Positions 1 through 10,841 of a stretch of DNA of 64,000 nucleotides are shown piece after piece (position 1 is the first letter of the stretch; each line of letters opens with the position of its first letter). The notes beneath the pieces were generated by a model, which was not told where the DNA came from, made no database searches, and was given only the letters and a program-made list of their open reading frames with translations. Location: contig NZ_CP010049.1 of the NCBI RefSeq assembly GCF_000973545.1, positions 558,001-622,000 of the forward strand. Direction: 5' to 3'. The stretch comes from Blochmannia endosymbiont of Camponotus (Colobopsis) obliquus. GTDB taxonomy: Bacteria; Pseudomonadota; Gammaproteobacteria; Enterobacterales; Enterobacteriaceae. The translations under genes and the position numbers were made by a program.

Positions 1-723
1 TTTGATAAACTTAACAGTTATGTTATTGGAGATCGACAAACTGATATGATGTTAGCAAAAAATATGGATATTAGCGGAATATATTATCATCCTATCGATT
101 GCAATTGGCAAAAAATTGTTACAAAACTAACAAAACGTAATCGTTATGCTCAAGTCAATAGAACTTCACAAGAAACTAATATTAATGTGCAGATATGGCT
201 AGATAAAGTAAATAATAATTATATTGATACAGGGATAAAATTTTTTGATCATATGTTACATCAAATTGCTACTCATGCGAATATTAGTATGAATATCAAA
301 GCCAAAGGAGATCTCTTTATTGACAACCACCATACAGTAGAAGATATTGGCTTAACACTAGGAAAAGCGTTATATCAGGCTTTAAATAAAAAATATGGAA
401 TTAATAGATTTGGTTTTACTTTACCAATGGATGAATGCTTAACTCAATGTGTGCTAGATATTTCTGGACGACCATACCTCAAATATAAGGTTAAATATAA
501 TCATCAACATGTTGGAGATTTGAGTACTAACATGATCGAACATTTTTTTCGTTCTCTTTCTTGTGCTATGAAATGTACTTTACATATACATAGTAAAAAC
601 AGCACTGATGATCATCATATAGCAGAAAGTTTATTTAAAGCATTTGGACGTACATTAAAACAAGCTATCCATATCAGTAATGATTTTCACTATGATATAC
701 CAAGTACCAAAGGTATTTTATAA
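1..723 (+). CDS. hisB: Bifunctional histidinol-phosphatase / imidazoleglycerol-phosphate dehydratase, 5' end outside window
   Basis: The reading frame is open from base 1, so the gene begins before the window; the ATG at 46 is internal. The first visible residues (YVIGDRQTD) are the last acidic motif of the HAD-type histidinol-phosphatase domain. The rest is the dehydratase domain, with the metal-binding histidine motifs [21 protein letters not shown] and [15 protein letters not shown], ending in the usual PSTKGIL. HisB catalyses steps 7 and 9 of histidine synthesis in the cytoplasm. The two-domain fusion is typical of enterobacteria. The stop codon overlaps the start of hisH by one base, indicating translational coupling within the his operon. 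Confidence 0.97.
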   Translation, partial: FDKLNSYVIGDRQTDMMLAKNMDISGIYYHPIDCNWQKIVTKLTKRNRYAQVNRTSQETNINVQIWLDKVNNNYIDTGIKFFDHMLHQIATHANISMNIKAKGDLFIDNHHTVEDIGLTLGKALYQALNKKYGINRFGFTLPMDECLTQCVLDISGRPYLKYKVKYNHQHVGDLSTNMIEHFFRSLSCAMKCTLHIHSKNSTDDHHIAESLFKAFGRTLKQAIHISNDFHYDIPSTKGIL

Positions 724-1319
724 TGCATATTGTTATTATAGATACTGGTTGTTCAAATTTATTTTCGGTTGCCACTGCGATTCATAACTTAGGATATCAT
801 TCTACCATTAGTCAAGATGTTAATTGTATATCACAAGCAGATAAATTATTTTTACCAGGTGTAGGAACTGCACAATCTGCTATGCAACAACTAAACAAGA
901 AAAAAATAATAAATTTAATAAAAACATGCAAACAACCAATCTTAGGTATATGTTTAGGTATGCAATTGTTTGGTAGCAGTAGTGATGAAAATGGAGGTAT
1001 TACAACATTAAACGTTATTAATATTCCTACAAAAAAAATCAATGTTAACAAATTACCATTACCACACATGGGGTGGAATAAAGTAACAGTGAAAAATAAA
1101 CATTATTTATTTCATAATATTAAAAATAATAATTATTTTTATTTTGTGCACAATTATGCCATGCCATTATGCAACGAAACAATTGCTAAATCACATTATG
1201 GTTCTTCATTTACTGCTGCTATAGCATACAAAAATTTTTTTGGTGTTCAATTTCATCCAGAAAAATCAGGATATGCAGGTAAGCAACTAATTAAAAATTT
1301 TTTAGAAATAGAGATATAA
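723..1319 (+). CDS. hisH: Imidazole glycerol phosphate synthase, glutaminase subunit
   Basis: This class I glutamine amidotransferase hydrolyses glutamine and passes ammonia to HisF in the IGP synthase heterodimer. The nucleophile is Cys77 in GICLGMQLF, and His178 and Glu180 in FHPEKS complete the triad. The oxyanion-strand region PGVGTAQSAM is also present. The 198 residues match the family length of about 196. Its ATG overlaps the last base of the hisB stop, and hisA follows after 7 bases. All catalytic residues are intact, so it is expected to be functional. Confidence 0.97.
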   Translation: MHIVIIDTGCSNLFSVATAIHNLGYHSTISQDVNCISQADKLFLPGVGTAQSAMQQLNKKKIINLIKTCKQPILGICLGMQLFGSSSDENGGITTLNVINIPTKKINVNKLPLPHMGWNKVTVKNKHYLFHNIKNNNYFYFVHNYAMPLCNETIAKSHYGSSFTAAIAYKNFFGVQFHPEKSGYAGKQLIKNFLEIEI

Positions 1320-1326
1320 ATTATTT

Positions 1327-2070
1327 ATGATAATCCCAGCCTTAGATATAATCAACGGAAATGTAGTACGTTTAAACCAAGGACGTTATGAAATGCAATA
1401 TAATTATGGTAATCAATCACCACTGTTATGGATACAAAAATATCTGAATCAAGGAGCAAATACAATACATTTAATTGACTTAAGTGGCGCACGCAACCCA
1501 CATAAATGTCAAACTTCTTTATTAATAAAAATACTTAAATATAATAAATTAATAAAAATTCAAATTGGAGGAGGCATTAGAACATTAACAGATATTGAAA
1601 CTTTATTAAATGCTGGGGCAAATAAAATTATAATTGGTTCTATGGCAATAACACATCCACACATAGTTAAAGAATGGTTTAAACATTTTAGCGCAAATAT
1701 CTTAATCTTAGCTTTAGATATTCGTATAAATAGTGAAAAAAAATACATAATCTCCATTAATGGTTGGCAAAAAAATTCCAATTTTGAATTAAAAGATATA
1801 ATTGAACTATATAATACAGTGGGGGTAAAATATGTTTTATGCACGGATATTTCACGTGACGGCACATTATCTGGAAGTAATGTAACCTTATATCAAGATT
1901 TATGCTCCACTTGGCCAAATATATCATTTCAAGCTTCTGGAGGTATTTCAAATTTAGAAGATATTAAAAAAATAAAAAATAGCGGAGTAAAAGATGTTAT
2001 TATAGGAAGAGCATTTTTAGAAAAAAAAATTACTATATCAAAAGCTATCCAATGTTGGCAAAACGCATAA
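1327..2070 (+). CDS. hisA: Phosphoribosylformimino-5-aminoimidazole carboxamide ribotide isomerase (ProFAR isomerase)
   Basis: A (beta/alpha)8-barrel isomerase, the fourth step of histidine synthesis. It starts [19 protein letters not shown] with the catalytic base Asp7; the paired acid is Asp131 in LALDIRI. The phosphate-binding loops IQIGGGIRT (first half) and FQASGGIS (second half) are both conserved. At 247 residues it is close to the usual 245. Its end overlaps hisF by 19 bases, so the two are translationally coupled. Poly-A runs in the codons reflect A+T bias without breaking the frame. Confidence 0.97.
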   Translation: MIIPALDIINGNVVRLNQGRYEMQYNYGNQSPLLWIQKYLNQGANTIHLIDLSGARNPHKCQTSLLIKILKYNKLIKIQIGGGIRTLTDIETLLNAGANKIIIGSMAITHPHIVKEWFKHFSANILILALDIRINSEKKYIISINGWQKNSNFELKDIIELYNTVGVKYVLCTDISRDGTLSGSNVTLYQDLCSTWPNISFQASGGISNLEDIKKIKNSGVKDVIIGRAFLEKKITISKAIQCWQNA

Positions 2071-2825
2071 TTCCTTGCCTAGATGTTTTTAATGGCAAAG
2101 TAGTAAAAGGTATACAGTTTCAAAACCATGAAATTATTGGAGATATTATTTCGCTTGCACGTCGCTATGTTGAAGAAGGAGCTGATGAACTGGTATTCTA
2201 TGATATTACAGCTTCTCCAGAGCACCGAACCGTAGACAAAAATTGGATATCACGTGTTGCTGAAATAATAGATATTCCATTTTGTGTTGCAGGTGGTATA
2301 AGAACATTACAAGAAGCTAAAGAAATACTCGCATCTGGTGCAGACAAAATTTCCATTAATTCTCCTGCTCTCATGGAACCAAAATTAATTCAGCACCTAA
2401 GCGATAACCTAGGTACACAATGTATTGTTGTAGGCATTGACACATGGTATAACGCAAAAAAAAATATCTATCAAGTAAAATGCTACACTGGCAATACAAC
2501 ATATACGCAAACAACAAAATGGAATACTATAGAGTGGGTAAAAAAAGTACAAAACTACGGTGCTGGAGAAATAGTATTAAATATGATGAATCAAGATGGA
2601 TTGCAAGAAGGTTACGATATAGTACAATTGTGCGAAGTACGTAAAATATGTCATGTTCCATTAATTGCTTCGGGAGGTGCTGGAACAAAACAACATTTTT
2701 TAGAAGCTTTCCGTGATGCTAATGTAGACGGTGTATTAGCTGCTTCAGTATTTCATAAAAAAATTATCAATATTAATTCATTAAAAAATTTTCTGATTAA
2801 TAAAGGAATACAAATAAGGCTATGA
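2052..2825 (+). CDS. hisF: Imidazole glycerol phosphate synthase, cyclase subunit
   Basis: The cyclase partner of HisH converts PRFAR and ammonia to imidazole glycerol phosphate and AICAR. The family N-terminus [20 protein letters not shown] carries catalytic Asp11; the second catalytic aspartate is Asp130 in VVGIDTWYN. Barrel phosphate-binding motifs CVAGGIRT and IASGGAG are present. The length is 257 residues, as in the family (about 258). The start lies inside hisA in another frame and the stop overlaps the hisI start as ATGA. It makes the AICAR that links histidine and purine metabolism. Confidence 0.97.
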   Translation: MLAKRIIPCLDVFNGKVVKGIQFQNHEIIGDIISLARRYVEEGADELVFYDITASPEHRTVDKNWISRVAEIIDIPFCVAGGIRTLQEAKEILASGADKISINSPALMEPKLIQHLSDNLGTQCIVVGIDTWYNAKKNIYQVKCYTGNTTYTQTTKWNTIEWVKKVQNYGAGEIVLNMMNQDGLQEGYDIVQLCEVRKICHVPLIASGGAGTKQHFLEAFRDANVDGVLAASVFHKKIININSLKNFLINKGIQIRL

Positions 2826-3430
2826 CAATAAAAAAACAACAAAAAACATTACAAAATATTAATAATTTAATGCCTGCAATTATCCAACATGTTAAATCCG
2901 GTGAAATATTAATGTTGGGATATATGAATGAAAAAGCAATACAAATTACTAAAGAAAGTGGATATGTAACTTTTTTTTCTCGTAAAAAAAAATGTTTATG
3001 GACCAAAGGAGAAACTTCAGGAAATAAATTAAAATTCATAAATTTATTTAAAGATTGCGATCAAGATTCATTATTAATTTTGGCATTACCATATGGACCG
3101 ACGTGTCATAATGGAACTAGTAGTTGTTTCTACCCCGCTAATAGTAGCTGGAGTTTTCTGTTCAAACTAGAAGAACTTGTAAATAAAAGAAAACTATCAA
3201 ATATAAAAAATTCCTACACAGTAAAATTATTTACTAAAGGTTCAAAATGGATTGCTCAAAAAGTTGGTGAAGAAGCCATTGAAACTATTTTAGCATCAGT
3301 AACAAAAAACAAAGAAGAAATTATCGATGAATCTGCAGACTTACTTTATCACTTACTAGTACTTCTACAAGATCAATCATTGGACTTAAGTAAAGTAATT
3401 GATAAATTGAAAATACGCCATAATTCTTAA
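2822..3430 (+). CDS. hisI: Bifunctional phosphoribosyl-AMP cyclohydrolase / phosphoribosyl-ATP pyrophosphatase
   Basis: A fused enzyme for steps 2 and 3 of histidine synthesis. Residues 1 to about 115 are the cyclohydrolase, with [26 protein letters not shown], the acidic DCDQDS metal site and the CHNGTSSCF cysteines. Residues from about 118 are the pyrophosphatase, with [14 protein letters not shown] and [13 protein letters not shown]. The 202 residues agree with the enterobacterial HisIE length of about 203. It is the last gene of the operon and overlaps hisF by 4 bases (ATGA). The next gene, gnd, is convergent after 118 bases. Confidence 0.96.
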   Translation: MTIKKQQKTLQNINNLMPAIIQHVKSGEILMLGYMNEKAIQITKESGYVTFFSRKKKCLWTKGETSGNKLKFINLFKDCDQDSLLILALPYGPTCHNGTSSCFYPANSSWSFLFKLEELVNKRKLSNIKNSYTVKLFTKGSKWIAQKVGEEAIETILASVTKNKEEIIDESADLLYHLLVLLQDQSLDLSKVIDKLKIRHNS

Positions 3431-3548
3431 ATATACAAAATAAACAATCATCATCCTTTATAAAATTGGTTGTATTGATCACAATGCATTTTTCAAAAAA
3501 TATTTAACATACCGATATCAATAAAAATAATTATTTTATTTTTTTTAT

Positions 3549-4955
3549 TTACGTCCATTTCGTATAAAACACACCCTCTCTGTCAAGACGCTTATAACCA
3601 TGTGAACCAAAATAATCTCGCTGCGCTTGAATAAGATTAGCCGGTAAAAAAGCCGAACGATAACCATCGTAATAAGATACAGCCGCCGAAAAAGCAGGAA
3701 GAGATATTCCTTGTTTAACTCCCAAAACAACTACATCGCGTAAAGATTGTTGATAATTATAACTTATCTCTTTAAAATAAGGCGACAATAACAAATTCTC
3801 TATAGCAGGCCTATCAACATAAGCATCAATAATTTTCTGTAAAAATTCCGCGCGAATAATACATCCAGCGCGAAAAATTTTAGCAATTTCAGAACAATTT
3901 AAATTCCATTCATTTCTATGCGATGCTGCTTGTAATTGTGCAAAACCTTGAGCATAAGAAATAATTTTTCCTAAATAAAGAGCTTTTCTAATCTTTTCAA
4001 TAAATTTATCTTTATTACCAACGAATTCTATTGCACGCGGTCCTACAAGTTCTTTAGCAGCTATAATGCGTTGACGTTTTAATGACGACAGATAACGAGC
4101 CAAAACCGATTCAGTAATGATACTTAATGGTTCACCTAAATCCAATGCACTCTGACTACTCCATTTACCTGTGCCTTTATGATCGGCTTCATCTAAAATC
4201 AAATCAATTAAATCACATCCATCATCTGTTTTTTTAGTAAAAATATTCTTTGTTATTTCAATTAAATAACTATTAAGTTCACCACAATTCCATAAATGAA
4301 AAACATCTGCTAATTGATTATTTTTTAAATTTAAAACACACTTTAATAACACATAAGATTCAGCAATTAACTGCATATCACTATATTCTATTCCATTATG
4401 TACCATTTTAACATAATGTCCAGCACCATCTGGCCCAATATAAGCCACGCAAGATCTACCTTCTGCAGAAGCAGCTATCTTTTTTAATAATGATTCTATT
4501 TTATTATATGTTTCCCTATCACCACCAGGCATAAGAGAAGGTCCATATAAAGCGCCCTGAGCACCTCCAGATACACCCAACCCAATAAAATGAATACCTA
4601 CCGCCAATAATGAACGATATCTACAAATTGTATCTTTATAAAACGAATTGCCTCCATCAATCAAAATATCTCCTGTTGATAATAAAGGAGCGCAATAATC
4701 AATTATTTGATCAATACTTTTTCCAGCTTGCACCATTAAAAAAATCAAACGAGGTTTGTCTAAAGAAAAAATAAATTCTTCCATAGAAGAAGCACCAACT
4801 ATTTTTTTTCCAAAATTTTCACAAACTATTTTATCAGTTATTGATTTAGTTCTATTAAAAATAGATACACTATAACCACGACTTTCAATATTCAGAGCTA
4901 AATTACGCCCCATTACACCCATACCTATTATCCCTACATTCTGTTGTGCTGACAT
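3549..4955 (-). CDS. gnd: 6-phosphogluconate dehydrogenase, decarboxylating
   Basis: Oxidises 6-phosphogluconate to ribulose-5-phosphate with NADPH production in the oxidative pentose phosphate pathway. The N-terminal Rossmann motif is [13 protein letters not shown], and the substrate site includes [19 protein letters not shown] and [13 protein letters not shown] with its catalytic lysine. The frame is open to an upstream codon at 5009, but the conserved protein begins [13 protein letters not shown] at 4955. An AGGAA ribosome site lies at 4961-4966, giving 468 residues, the E. coli length. It is convergent with the his operon, as in enterobacteria. Confidence 0.97.
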   Translation of the reverse strand: MSAQQNVGIIGMGVMGRNLALNIESRGYSVSIFNRTKSITDKIVCENFGKKIVGASSMEEFIFSLDKPRLIFLMVQAGKSIDQIIDYCAPLLSTGDILIDGGNSFYKDTICRYRSLLAVGIHFIGLGVSGGAQGALYGPSLMPGGDRETYNKIESLLKKIAASAEGRSCVAYIGPDGAGHYVKMVHNGIEYSDMQLIAESYVLLKCVLNLKNNQLADVFHLWNCGELNSYLIEITKNIFTKKTDDGCDLIDLILDEADHKGTGKWSSQSALDLGEPLSIITESVLARYLSSLKRQRIIAAKELVGPRAIEFVGNKDKFIEKIRKALYLGKIISYAQGFAQLQAASHRNEWNLNCSEIAKIFRAGCIIRAEFLQKIIDAYVDRPAIENLLLSPYFKEISYNYQQSLRDVVVLGVKQGISLPAFSAAVSYYDGYRSAFLPANLIQAQRDYFGSHGYKRLDREGVFYTKWT

Positions 4956-5700
4956 AAATATTCCTTTAATTGTTATACAATTACTATTATAAAAATTTAT
5001 GACTATCAATAATTATGTAATTAACAACATTATACTTCATAATTAATTCGTGTTAATTTATAAAATTTTTAATCACAAAACCCATTTTGTTATTAATAAA
5101 ATTATTAATATTCATATAATAAAACTATTTCATTACACACAACAATAAACTAATCATAATTAAATGCACCATAAATTATGGTATAAATTTGTACAGCAAA
5201 TGATTAATGAATTTTATGTTCTATAATATCCAAAAAAAAAACAAAAAATAAACATCAAATTATTGTTAATCAACATTATATATGCTTTGTAAACATTTTT
5301 TACAACACAAATCCAAATTTTATAAAATATTACTCAATTTAACTATTATCAATACCTATAATAACATTATAATATAAAATAATCTAAATAAATAAAATAC
5401 AACAACAACATCACTTTATGATAAACAACAATGACACTGAAAATAACAAATAAAACAATACATTTGCATGTAAATATATATATTTTCATATATATATAAA
5501 CAATACTAAAATTTATTCTCAATTTTTATTGACATATATCACAATACAAAATATACACCATATATAAACTGTATCCCTCGTTTATATTATTTACATAAAA
5601 AATATAAAATTTAAATCTATTTAACCTAAAACATTAATTATATCAATTATAATATTTTGTCTTAATATACAATTATATTTGAATACACTGACATAAAATT
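4956..5700. other. Long intergenic region between divergent gnd and metG
   Basis: A 745-base spacer of extremely A+T-rich sequence with many stops in all frames. It must hold the promoters of both flanking genes, but I cannot pick a convincing -35/-10 pair. A run of alternating TA lies around 5475-5510. No tRNA or recognisable gene remnant is visible. Many genes separate gnd and metG in E. coli, so this is probably the decayed scar of a deletion. Confidence 0.6.
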
Positions 5701-7350
5701 ATGAATAAAAATAAAAAAAAAATGTTAATTACATGTGCTTTACCATATGCTAATGGAGATTTACATCTAGGACATATGTTAGAACATATTCAAGCCGATA
5801 TTTGGGTACGTTACCAAAAAATGAAAGAAAATAAAGTGTTCTTTATATGCGCTGATGATGCACACGGAACACCAATAATGATTAAAGCAAAAAAATTAAA
5901 CATCATTCCAGAAAAAATGATTGAACAAATTAATCAACAGCATAAAAAAGACCTTACAAAATTTGGCATAAATTACGACAACTACTACACTACTCACAGC
6001 AAAGAAAATCTAGAACTATTAACTCTCATATATAACAAATTAAAAACAAATAAACTGATTAAATCACGATTTATTTATCAATTATATGATCCAAAAAAAA
6101 ACATTTTTCTTCCTGATAGATTTGTCCAGGGTACTTGTCCAATATGCCTATCTCCTGACCAAAATGGCGATCATTGTGAAATATGTGGCGCAACTTATAA
6201 TCCCCAAAATCTTATAAATCCAAAATCAATAATTTCTGGAAGCACGCCTATAATAAAAAAATCCGAACATTTTTTCTTTGATTTACCAAAATTTAATAAT
6301 TTTCTTCACAATTGGATTAATTCCGGAAAATTGCAAAAAGAAATAATAAATAAAATGCAAGAATGGTTTAAATTAGGTCTACAAGAATGGGATATATCAA
6401 GAGATGCACCATATTTCGGATTTAAAATACCTGGTACTACTGGAAAATATTTTTATGTTTGGTTGGATGCTCCTGTAGGGTATATGAGCACTTTTAAAAA
6501 TCTCTGTGATAAACGCAACAATGAAATAAACTTTGAAGAATTTTGGCGCGCTAATTCACGTACTGAATTATATCATTTTATTGGTAAAGATATTATTTAT
6601 TTTCATAGTTTATTTTGGCCAGCTTTATTACAAGGCAGTAACTTTCGCTTACCAACTAATTTATTTGTTCATGGACATATAACAATTAACGGGAAAAAAA
6701 TGTCTAAATCGCATGGCACATTTATAAAAGCAAGTACCTATCTGTCATATTTACATCCAGATTACCTACGTTATTACTATGCAACAAAATTATCATCACA
6801 TATTGATGATATAGACCTTAATTTTTCAGATTTTATCTTTAAAGTAAATTCTGATATAATAAACAAAGTTATTAATTTAGCATCTCGTAGCGCTAGTTTT
6901 ATAAATAAATATTTCTATGGAAAAATATCAGATAACTTAATCGATCCAAAATTATATGATATATTTATCAATGCTTCAGATGATATCAGTCAAGATTTTC
7001 ACAATCATAAATTAAATCATGCAATGAAAGAAATTATCAAATTAGCTAATTTAGCTAATAAATATATTGACAAACAAGCTCCCTGGGTAATTATAAAAAC
7101 ATCAAATAACAAAAAAAAAATACAGGATATTTGTTCTATGGGTATTCAATTGTTTCGTATTTTAATGACTTATTTAAAACCTGTATTGCCACATGTAGCT
7201 CAAGATAGTGAAAAATTTTTGAACACTACTTTCACCTGGAAAAATATTAAAATTCCATTAAAACAACATACTATTAACCCATTCAAAGTACTATTAACAC
7301 GCATAAATTCAAAGCAAATAGAAAAAATAATTATAGATTCAAAAAAATAG
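5701..7350 (+). CDS. metG: Methionyl-tRNA synthetase, lacking the C-terminal dimerisation domain
   Basis: Charges methionine onto initiator and elongator tRNA-Met. Class I signatures are HLGH at residues 22-25 and KMSKS at 333-337. A zinc knuckle of the CxxC...CxxC type is seen in [18 protein letters not shown]. The protein ends at 549 residues, whereas E. coli MetG has about 677. The missing part is the C-terminal tRNA-binding and dimerisation domain, so this is likely a monomer close to the known minimal active core. No Shine-Dalgarno is evident before the ATG. No continuation of the frame that would indicate a recent frameshift was recognised downstream. Confidence 0.96.
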   Translation: MNKNKKKMLITCALPYANGDLHLGHMLEHIQADIWVRYQKMKENKVFFICADDAHGTPIMIKAKKLNIIPEKMIEQINQQHKKDLTKFGINYDNYYTTHSKENLELLTLIYNKLKTNKLIKSRFIYQLYDPKKNIFLPDRFVQGTCPICLSPDQNGDHCEICGATYNPQNLINPKSIISGSTPIIKKSEHFFFDLPKFNNFLHNWINSGKLQKEIINKMQEWFKLGLQEWDISRDAPYFGFKIPGTTGKYFYVWLDAPVGYMSTFKNLCDKRNNEINFEEFWRANSRTELYHFIGKDIIYFHSLFWPALLQGSNFRLPTNLFVHGHITINGKKMSKSHGTFIKASTYLSYLHPDYLRYYYATKLSSHIDDIDLNFSDFIFKVNSDIINKVINLASRSASFINKYFYGKISDNLIDPKLYDIFINASDDISQDFHNHKLNHAMKEIIKLANLANKYIDKQAPWVIIKTSNNKKKIQDICSMGIQLFRILMTYLKPVLPHVAQDSEKFLNTTFTWKNIKIPLKQHTINPFKVLLTRINSKQIEKIIIDSKK

Positions 7351-7745
7351 ATAATAAATAAGTCAATGTATCAAATAACAATAAATAACAAATGACATAG
7401 CAACTTCTTCAATATTTTTGTCAAAACGAACATATCAAACAATAAAAATATTATTACATTTCATTCATAATTTATATATAGTATGCAAATACTTTTACAA
7501 TGTTAACAAACTGACCTCTTATTTTAAAAATAAAACGAATTATAATTACCAAAGTAATTACAAAACAACATACAATCATTAAAAATAATACTCTCTAAAT
7601 TTACACTAATATTGTATACTGCAAAATACTTGCTGATATAGTGATATTATTATAAATTGATTACAATACGCACTAAAATCATTTTAAACAAAAACAAAAA
7701 CATATATCCAGTAATAATACATGACACAATGATCATTGTATTACA
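7351..7745. other. Intergenic region between convergent metG and folE
   Basis: About 395 bases of A+T-rich DNA with no open frame of note, no tRNA and no GC-rich hairpin. It should contain the transcription ends of metG and folE. I see no clear intrinsic terminator. Confidence 0.5.
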
Positions 7746-8399
7746 TTAAATTACATTATATAAAAATTCTCGACGAATATTTTCACTGGATTTAAATGAA
7801 CCTCCCAAAGAAGTAGTTGTAGTAACAGTGTTATTATCACGTACACCACGTGCTTTAATGCAAAAATGTACTGCATCAATAGATATTGCTACATCATTAG
7901 TATCAAGCAAAACTTGTAGAGCAAAAAAAATTTGTTGAGTTAGACGTTCCTGTACTTGTGGACGTTGAGAAAAAAACCGCACTATCCTACTGATTTTTGA
8001 TAAACCAATAACGCTATTTTTAGGTATATAAGCAACTGTAGCTTTACCATCAAAAATAACAAAATGGTGCTCACAAGTACTAGTTAAAGAAATATTACGT
8101 ATTGCAATCATTTCATCAACTTTCATTTTATTTTTTAAGATTGTAATTTTTGGAAAATTTAAATAATCTAAACCTGAAAATATTTCCTCTACATACATCT
8201 TTGCAATACGATTTGGTGTATCCATAATACTATCTTCATCCATATCTAAATTCAATAAAGTCATAATTTTCATCATATGTATTGCAATATGATTTTTGCA
8301 ACTTTCATTATTACGCTTCTTATTACTTAAAGGCACTTCCAATCCACGCATTAATAAATTATCATAAACTAATGATGCTTCTTTTGTCCAACCAAGCAT
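7746..8399 (-). CDS. folE: GTP cyclohydrolase I
   Basis: First enzyme of tetrahydrofolate synthesis, converting GTP to dihydroneopterin triphosphate. The family zinc ligands are present as Cys109 and His112 (STCEHHF) and Cys180 ([10 protein letters not shown]). The signature block from [13 protein letters not shown] residues through [14 protein letters not shown] and TTTTSLGG is nearly identical to E. coli. The length is 217 residues against about 222. It is a single gene read toward metG, and FolC elsewhere in this window completes folate polyglutamylation. Confidence 0.97.
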   Translation of the reverse strand: MLGWTKEASLVYDNLLMRGLEVPLSNKKRNNESCKNHIAIHMMKIMTLLNLDMDEDSIMDTPNRIAKMYVEEIFSGLDYLNFPKITILKNKMKVDEMIAIRNISLTSTCEHHFVIFDGKATVAYIPKNSVIGLSKISRIVRFFSQRPQVQERLTQQIFFALQVLLDTNDVAISIDAVHFCIKARGVRDNNTVTTTTSLGGSFKSSENIRREFLYNVI

Positions 8400-9013
8400 A
8401 ATAAATAAACTCCATATCCAGTTACTACATCATAATTAATACAATATAACTATATCTGTTATAACGACAGTTAAAACAGATACATTAAAAATATTTGTTA
8501 AATTGTCAAAATTTTATAAAAAATAATATTAAATGTTAACAAAAATATTTTAACCAATTATTTACTTCACGCATAACTTATATAAAATCATTTATATTGT
8601 ATTATTTTAAATAAAAAATAAATAACAATTCAATTCAAACAAAAAAATATCACCTTAATTATATTATTGTCAAAATAATAAATAAACATAAATATCAAAC
8701 GTTCATTAAAACAAAATATATAAAATCAATAAACAAAATAAAATATTAAAACTTTATTGATACTTAATTTTTTATTAAACATATGAAATATATACAAAAT
8801 TATTTATACATATCAACAAAAAAATAAAAAAACATATTATATTACAACAATACAACACACACATTAACATGACTAAACAACGAATGTAACATATTATAAT
8901 CAATATAGTTATAACAAACTTATAAATTATATTTGCTATAAAATATAAATTTGACTATAATCCTCAACAAGCAAACTTATATAATACAATAATATATATT
9001 TAGTTTTTAAATC
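8400..9013. other. Intergenic region between divergent folE and rplY
   Basis: A 614-base A+T-rich spacer. A plausible sigma-70 promoter for rplY lies at 8933-8961. The rest has no recognisable gene remnant, tRNA or repeat beyond low-complexity A/T runs. Confidence 0.5.
8933..8961 (+). promoter_or_regulatory. Candidate sigma-70 promoter for rplY
   Basis: TTGCTA at 8933-8938 and a perfect TATAAT at 8956-8961 are separated by 17 bases, about 50 bases before the rplY ATG. A second TATAAT at 8980-8985 has no good -35. In such A+T-rich DNA chance matches are common, so this is a suggestion only. Confidence 0.4.
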
Positions 9014-9301
9014 ATGTTAACTTTTCATGCAGTAACTCGAAAAAAATTAGGAACTCAAGCAAGCAGACGTTTAAGATTGCAGAAACAATATCCTGCCATA
9101 ATTTATGGCAAAAATATCCTACCAATATCAATTTCTTTAAACTATAACCACTATTTTAATATTCAACAAATTAAAAAAATATATAAAGAAAAAATGATTT
9201 TAATTATCAACCAAAAAAATGAAACTATGGTAAAAATTCAAGAAGTCACATACCATCCATTCAAACCAATTATAATGCATATAGATTTTATTCGTATTTA
9301 A
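9014..9301 (+). CDS. rplY: 50S ribosomal protein L25
   Basis: The short (non-CTC) form of L25, which binds 5S rRNA in the large subunit. The family features ASRRLRLQKQYPAIIYG near the N-terminus and YHPFKPIIMHIDFIRI at the C-terminus are clear. The 95 residues compare with 94 in E. coli. It is a single gene with a candidate promoter upstream at 8933-8961 and is convergent with ddlA. Confidence 0.96.
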   Translation: MLTFHAVTRKKLGTQASRRLRLQKQYPAIIYGKNILPISISLNYNHYFNIQQIKKIYKEKMILIINQKNETMVKIQEVTYHPFKPIIMHIDFIRI

Positions 9302-9509
9302 AAATATTATCTTAAATGTTTTTAAAAAACTCAAATTAATTGATCAATATTAAATTAATGCACAATATACATATTAAATTAACTTCACCAAAAATTAGTC
9401 TTGAAATAAAAAACTATTTTTACTATGACAAAAACATCAATAATAATTAATATATTATTCCTAATATTTCAAAACAACAGCCTAGATAGATTTTAGGTTA
9501 AAACGTATA

Positions 9510-9534
9510 ATATAATATTTTATTATATATTTTT
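9510..9534. terminator. Possible AT-only terminator between convergent rplY and ddlA
   Basis: An 8-base inverted repeat (atataata / tattatat with a ttt loop, 9510-9528) is followed on the plus strand by a run of T at 9530-9534. A second small stem, cctaga/tttagg, lies at 9481-9497. Pure A/T stems are weak and frequent in this sequence, so confidence is low. Confidence 0.25.
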
Positions 9535-10639
9535 ATCTAAATTTTACATCATCACGATGTAAATTCATTGCTAATTCAATTAGTTTAGTAATTAATGCTG
9601 TACAATTTAACCCACTTGCCTGCCACAACTTTGGATACATACTATCTGACGTAAATCCAGGCAATGTGTTAACTTCATTAATTATAATTTGATTACTTTG
9701 AGTTAAAAAAATATCTACACGTGCCATACCTAAACAATTCAGTACCTTAAATGCTTTTAAAGAAATACAACGAATTTTCGAAGTAATTATATTACTAATT
9801 TTAGCAGGAATGATTAACTGTACACCTTGTGTATCAACATATTTACTACGATAAGTATAATACACATCATTGTGTATTATTTCACCACATAAACTAATCT
9901 GTAATTCTTCATTTCCTAATACCGCGCATTCTATTTCCCGACCAATAATAGCAGATTCCACTAAAATCTTATAACTAAATTCAAATGCTAATTTTAATGC
10001 CCGATAAAAATCACTTTTATTGAACACTTTAGATACACCCAATGACGAACCTTGATTAACAGGTTTAATAAATAAAGGTAAACCTAAACTACTAACAAAA
10101 TATTCAAAATTTACACCATTAATACAATAATCTTTATAAGTTAATATCTCATAAGAAGTAACTTTCAAACCAGCATTACGTAACAAACATTTAGAAATAT
10201 CTTTATTCATGCTTATTACCGATCCTAACACGTGAGAACCAATAAATGGTATTTTACTTATTTGTAATAAACCTTGTAAAGTACCATCTTCACCAATTGA
10301 TCCATGTACGATGGGAAAAATCAGATCAATTTTTAAAAATGACAAAAGATTATCCATATACATAAATCGATACGGACAATCTTGTAAAGATAAAAAAATA
10401 TTATTACATCCATGTTTTTTAATATAACTACAAAAAGTATTTACAGAATATTTCTTGTTGTCCTGTAGAAAACATGACAAATCACTAACATACCATTTAC
10501 TCGATTTATCTATCATTATAACAATTACTTCAAAACAATCTTTGTCAATAAAATTTATTATGTTTATAGCGGATAAAACCGATACTTCATGCTCTAAAGA
10601 ACTACCTCCAAAAATAATTCCAACACGCAACTTTGACAT
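9533..10639 (-). CDS. ddlA: D-alanine--D-alanine ligase A
   Basis: ATP-grasp enzyme that makes D-Ala-D-Ala for peptidoglycan. The conserved start MSKLRVGIIFGGSSLEHEVS at 10639 is preferred over the upstream frame to 10672; this gives 368 residues against 364 for E. coli DdlA. Motifs include IVHGSIGEDGTLQG, IKPVNQGSSLGVSKV, REIECAVLG and the C-terminal INEVNTLPGFT...MYPKLWQ. The overall match is to DdlA rather than the shorter DdlB. It lies between rplY and the porin, a place where E. coli has no ddl gene, so it seems to have been relocated. Confidence 0.95.
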   Translation of the reverse strand: MSKLRVGIIFGGSSLEHEVSVLSAINIINFIDKDCFEVIVIMIDKSSKWYVSDLSCFLQDNKKYSVNTFCSYIKKHGCNNIFLSLQDCPYRFMYMDNLLSFLKIDLIFPIVHGSIGEDGTLQGLLQISKIPFIGSHVLGSVISMNKDISKCLLRNAGLKVTSYEILTYKDYCINGVNFEYFVSSLGLPLFIKPVNQGSSLGVSKVFNKSDFYRALKLAFEFSYKILVESAIIGREIECAVLGNEELQISLCGEIIHNDVYYTYRSKYVDTQGVQLIIPAKISNIITSKIRCISLKAFKVLNCLGMARVDIFLTQSNQIIINEVNTLPGFTSDSMYPKLWQASGLNCTALITKLIELAMNLHRDDVKFR

Positions 10640-10780
10640 AACTTTCACTAAATACATAAAATCATTTATCAAAACTTACAATAAATAATTAACCTAAAAT
10701 GATTACATGAATTAAAAAAATAAAACTCTAATTATTATAATAATAGTTAAATAAAAATAGTATCCACCATAATAAAATCA

Positions 10781-10831
10781 AAAAACAAAAACCAGTAAAG
10801 AATATACATTTTCTTTCTGGTTTTTGTTTTT
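10781..10831 (-). terminator. Strong intrinsic terminator of the porin gene
   Basis: A perfect 15-base inverted repeat pairs 10781-10795 with 10817-10831. After one bulged base the stem continues with five more pairs (aaaga with tcttt). It lies 11 bases beyond the porin stop codon at 10842. On the minus strand the stem ends in a U-rich arm, as expected for a rho-independent terminator. It is the clearest terminator in the window. Confidence 0.85.
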
Positions 10832-10841
10832 TTGCATAAAA

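Noticed and set aside
5475..5510. Alternating TA repeat as a possible origin or regulatory element
   Set aside because: No DnaA boxes or other origin features nearby; low-complexity A/T runs occur in most spacers of the window.
7021..7065. Repeated attagctaattt motif in metG
   Set aside because: It encodes the short peptide repeat LANLAN within a conserved helix region and is explained by coding sequence.
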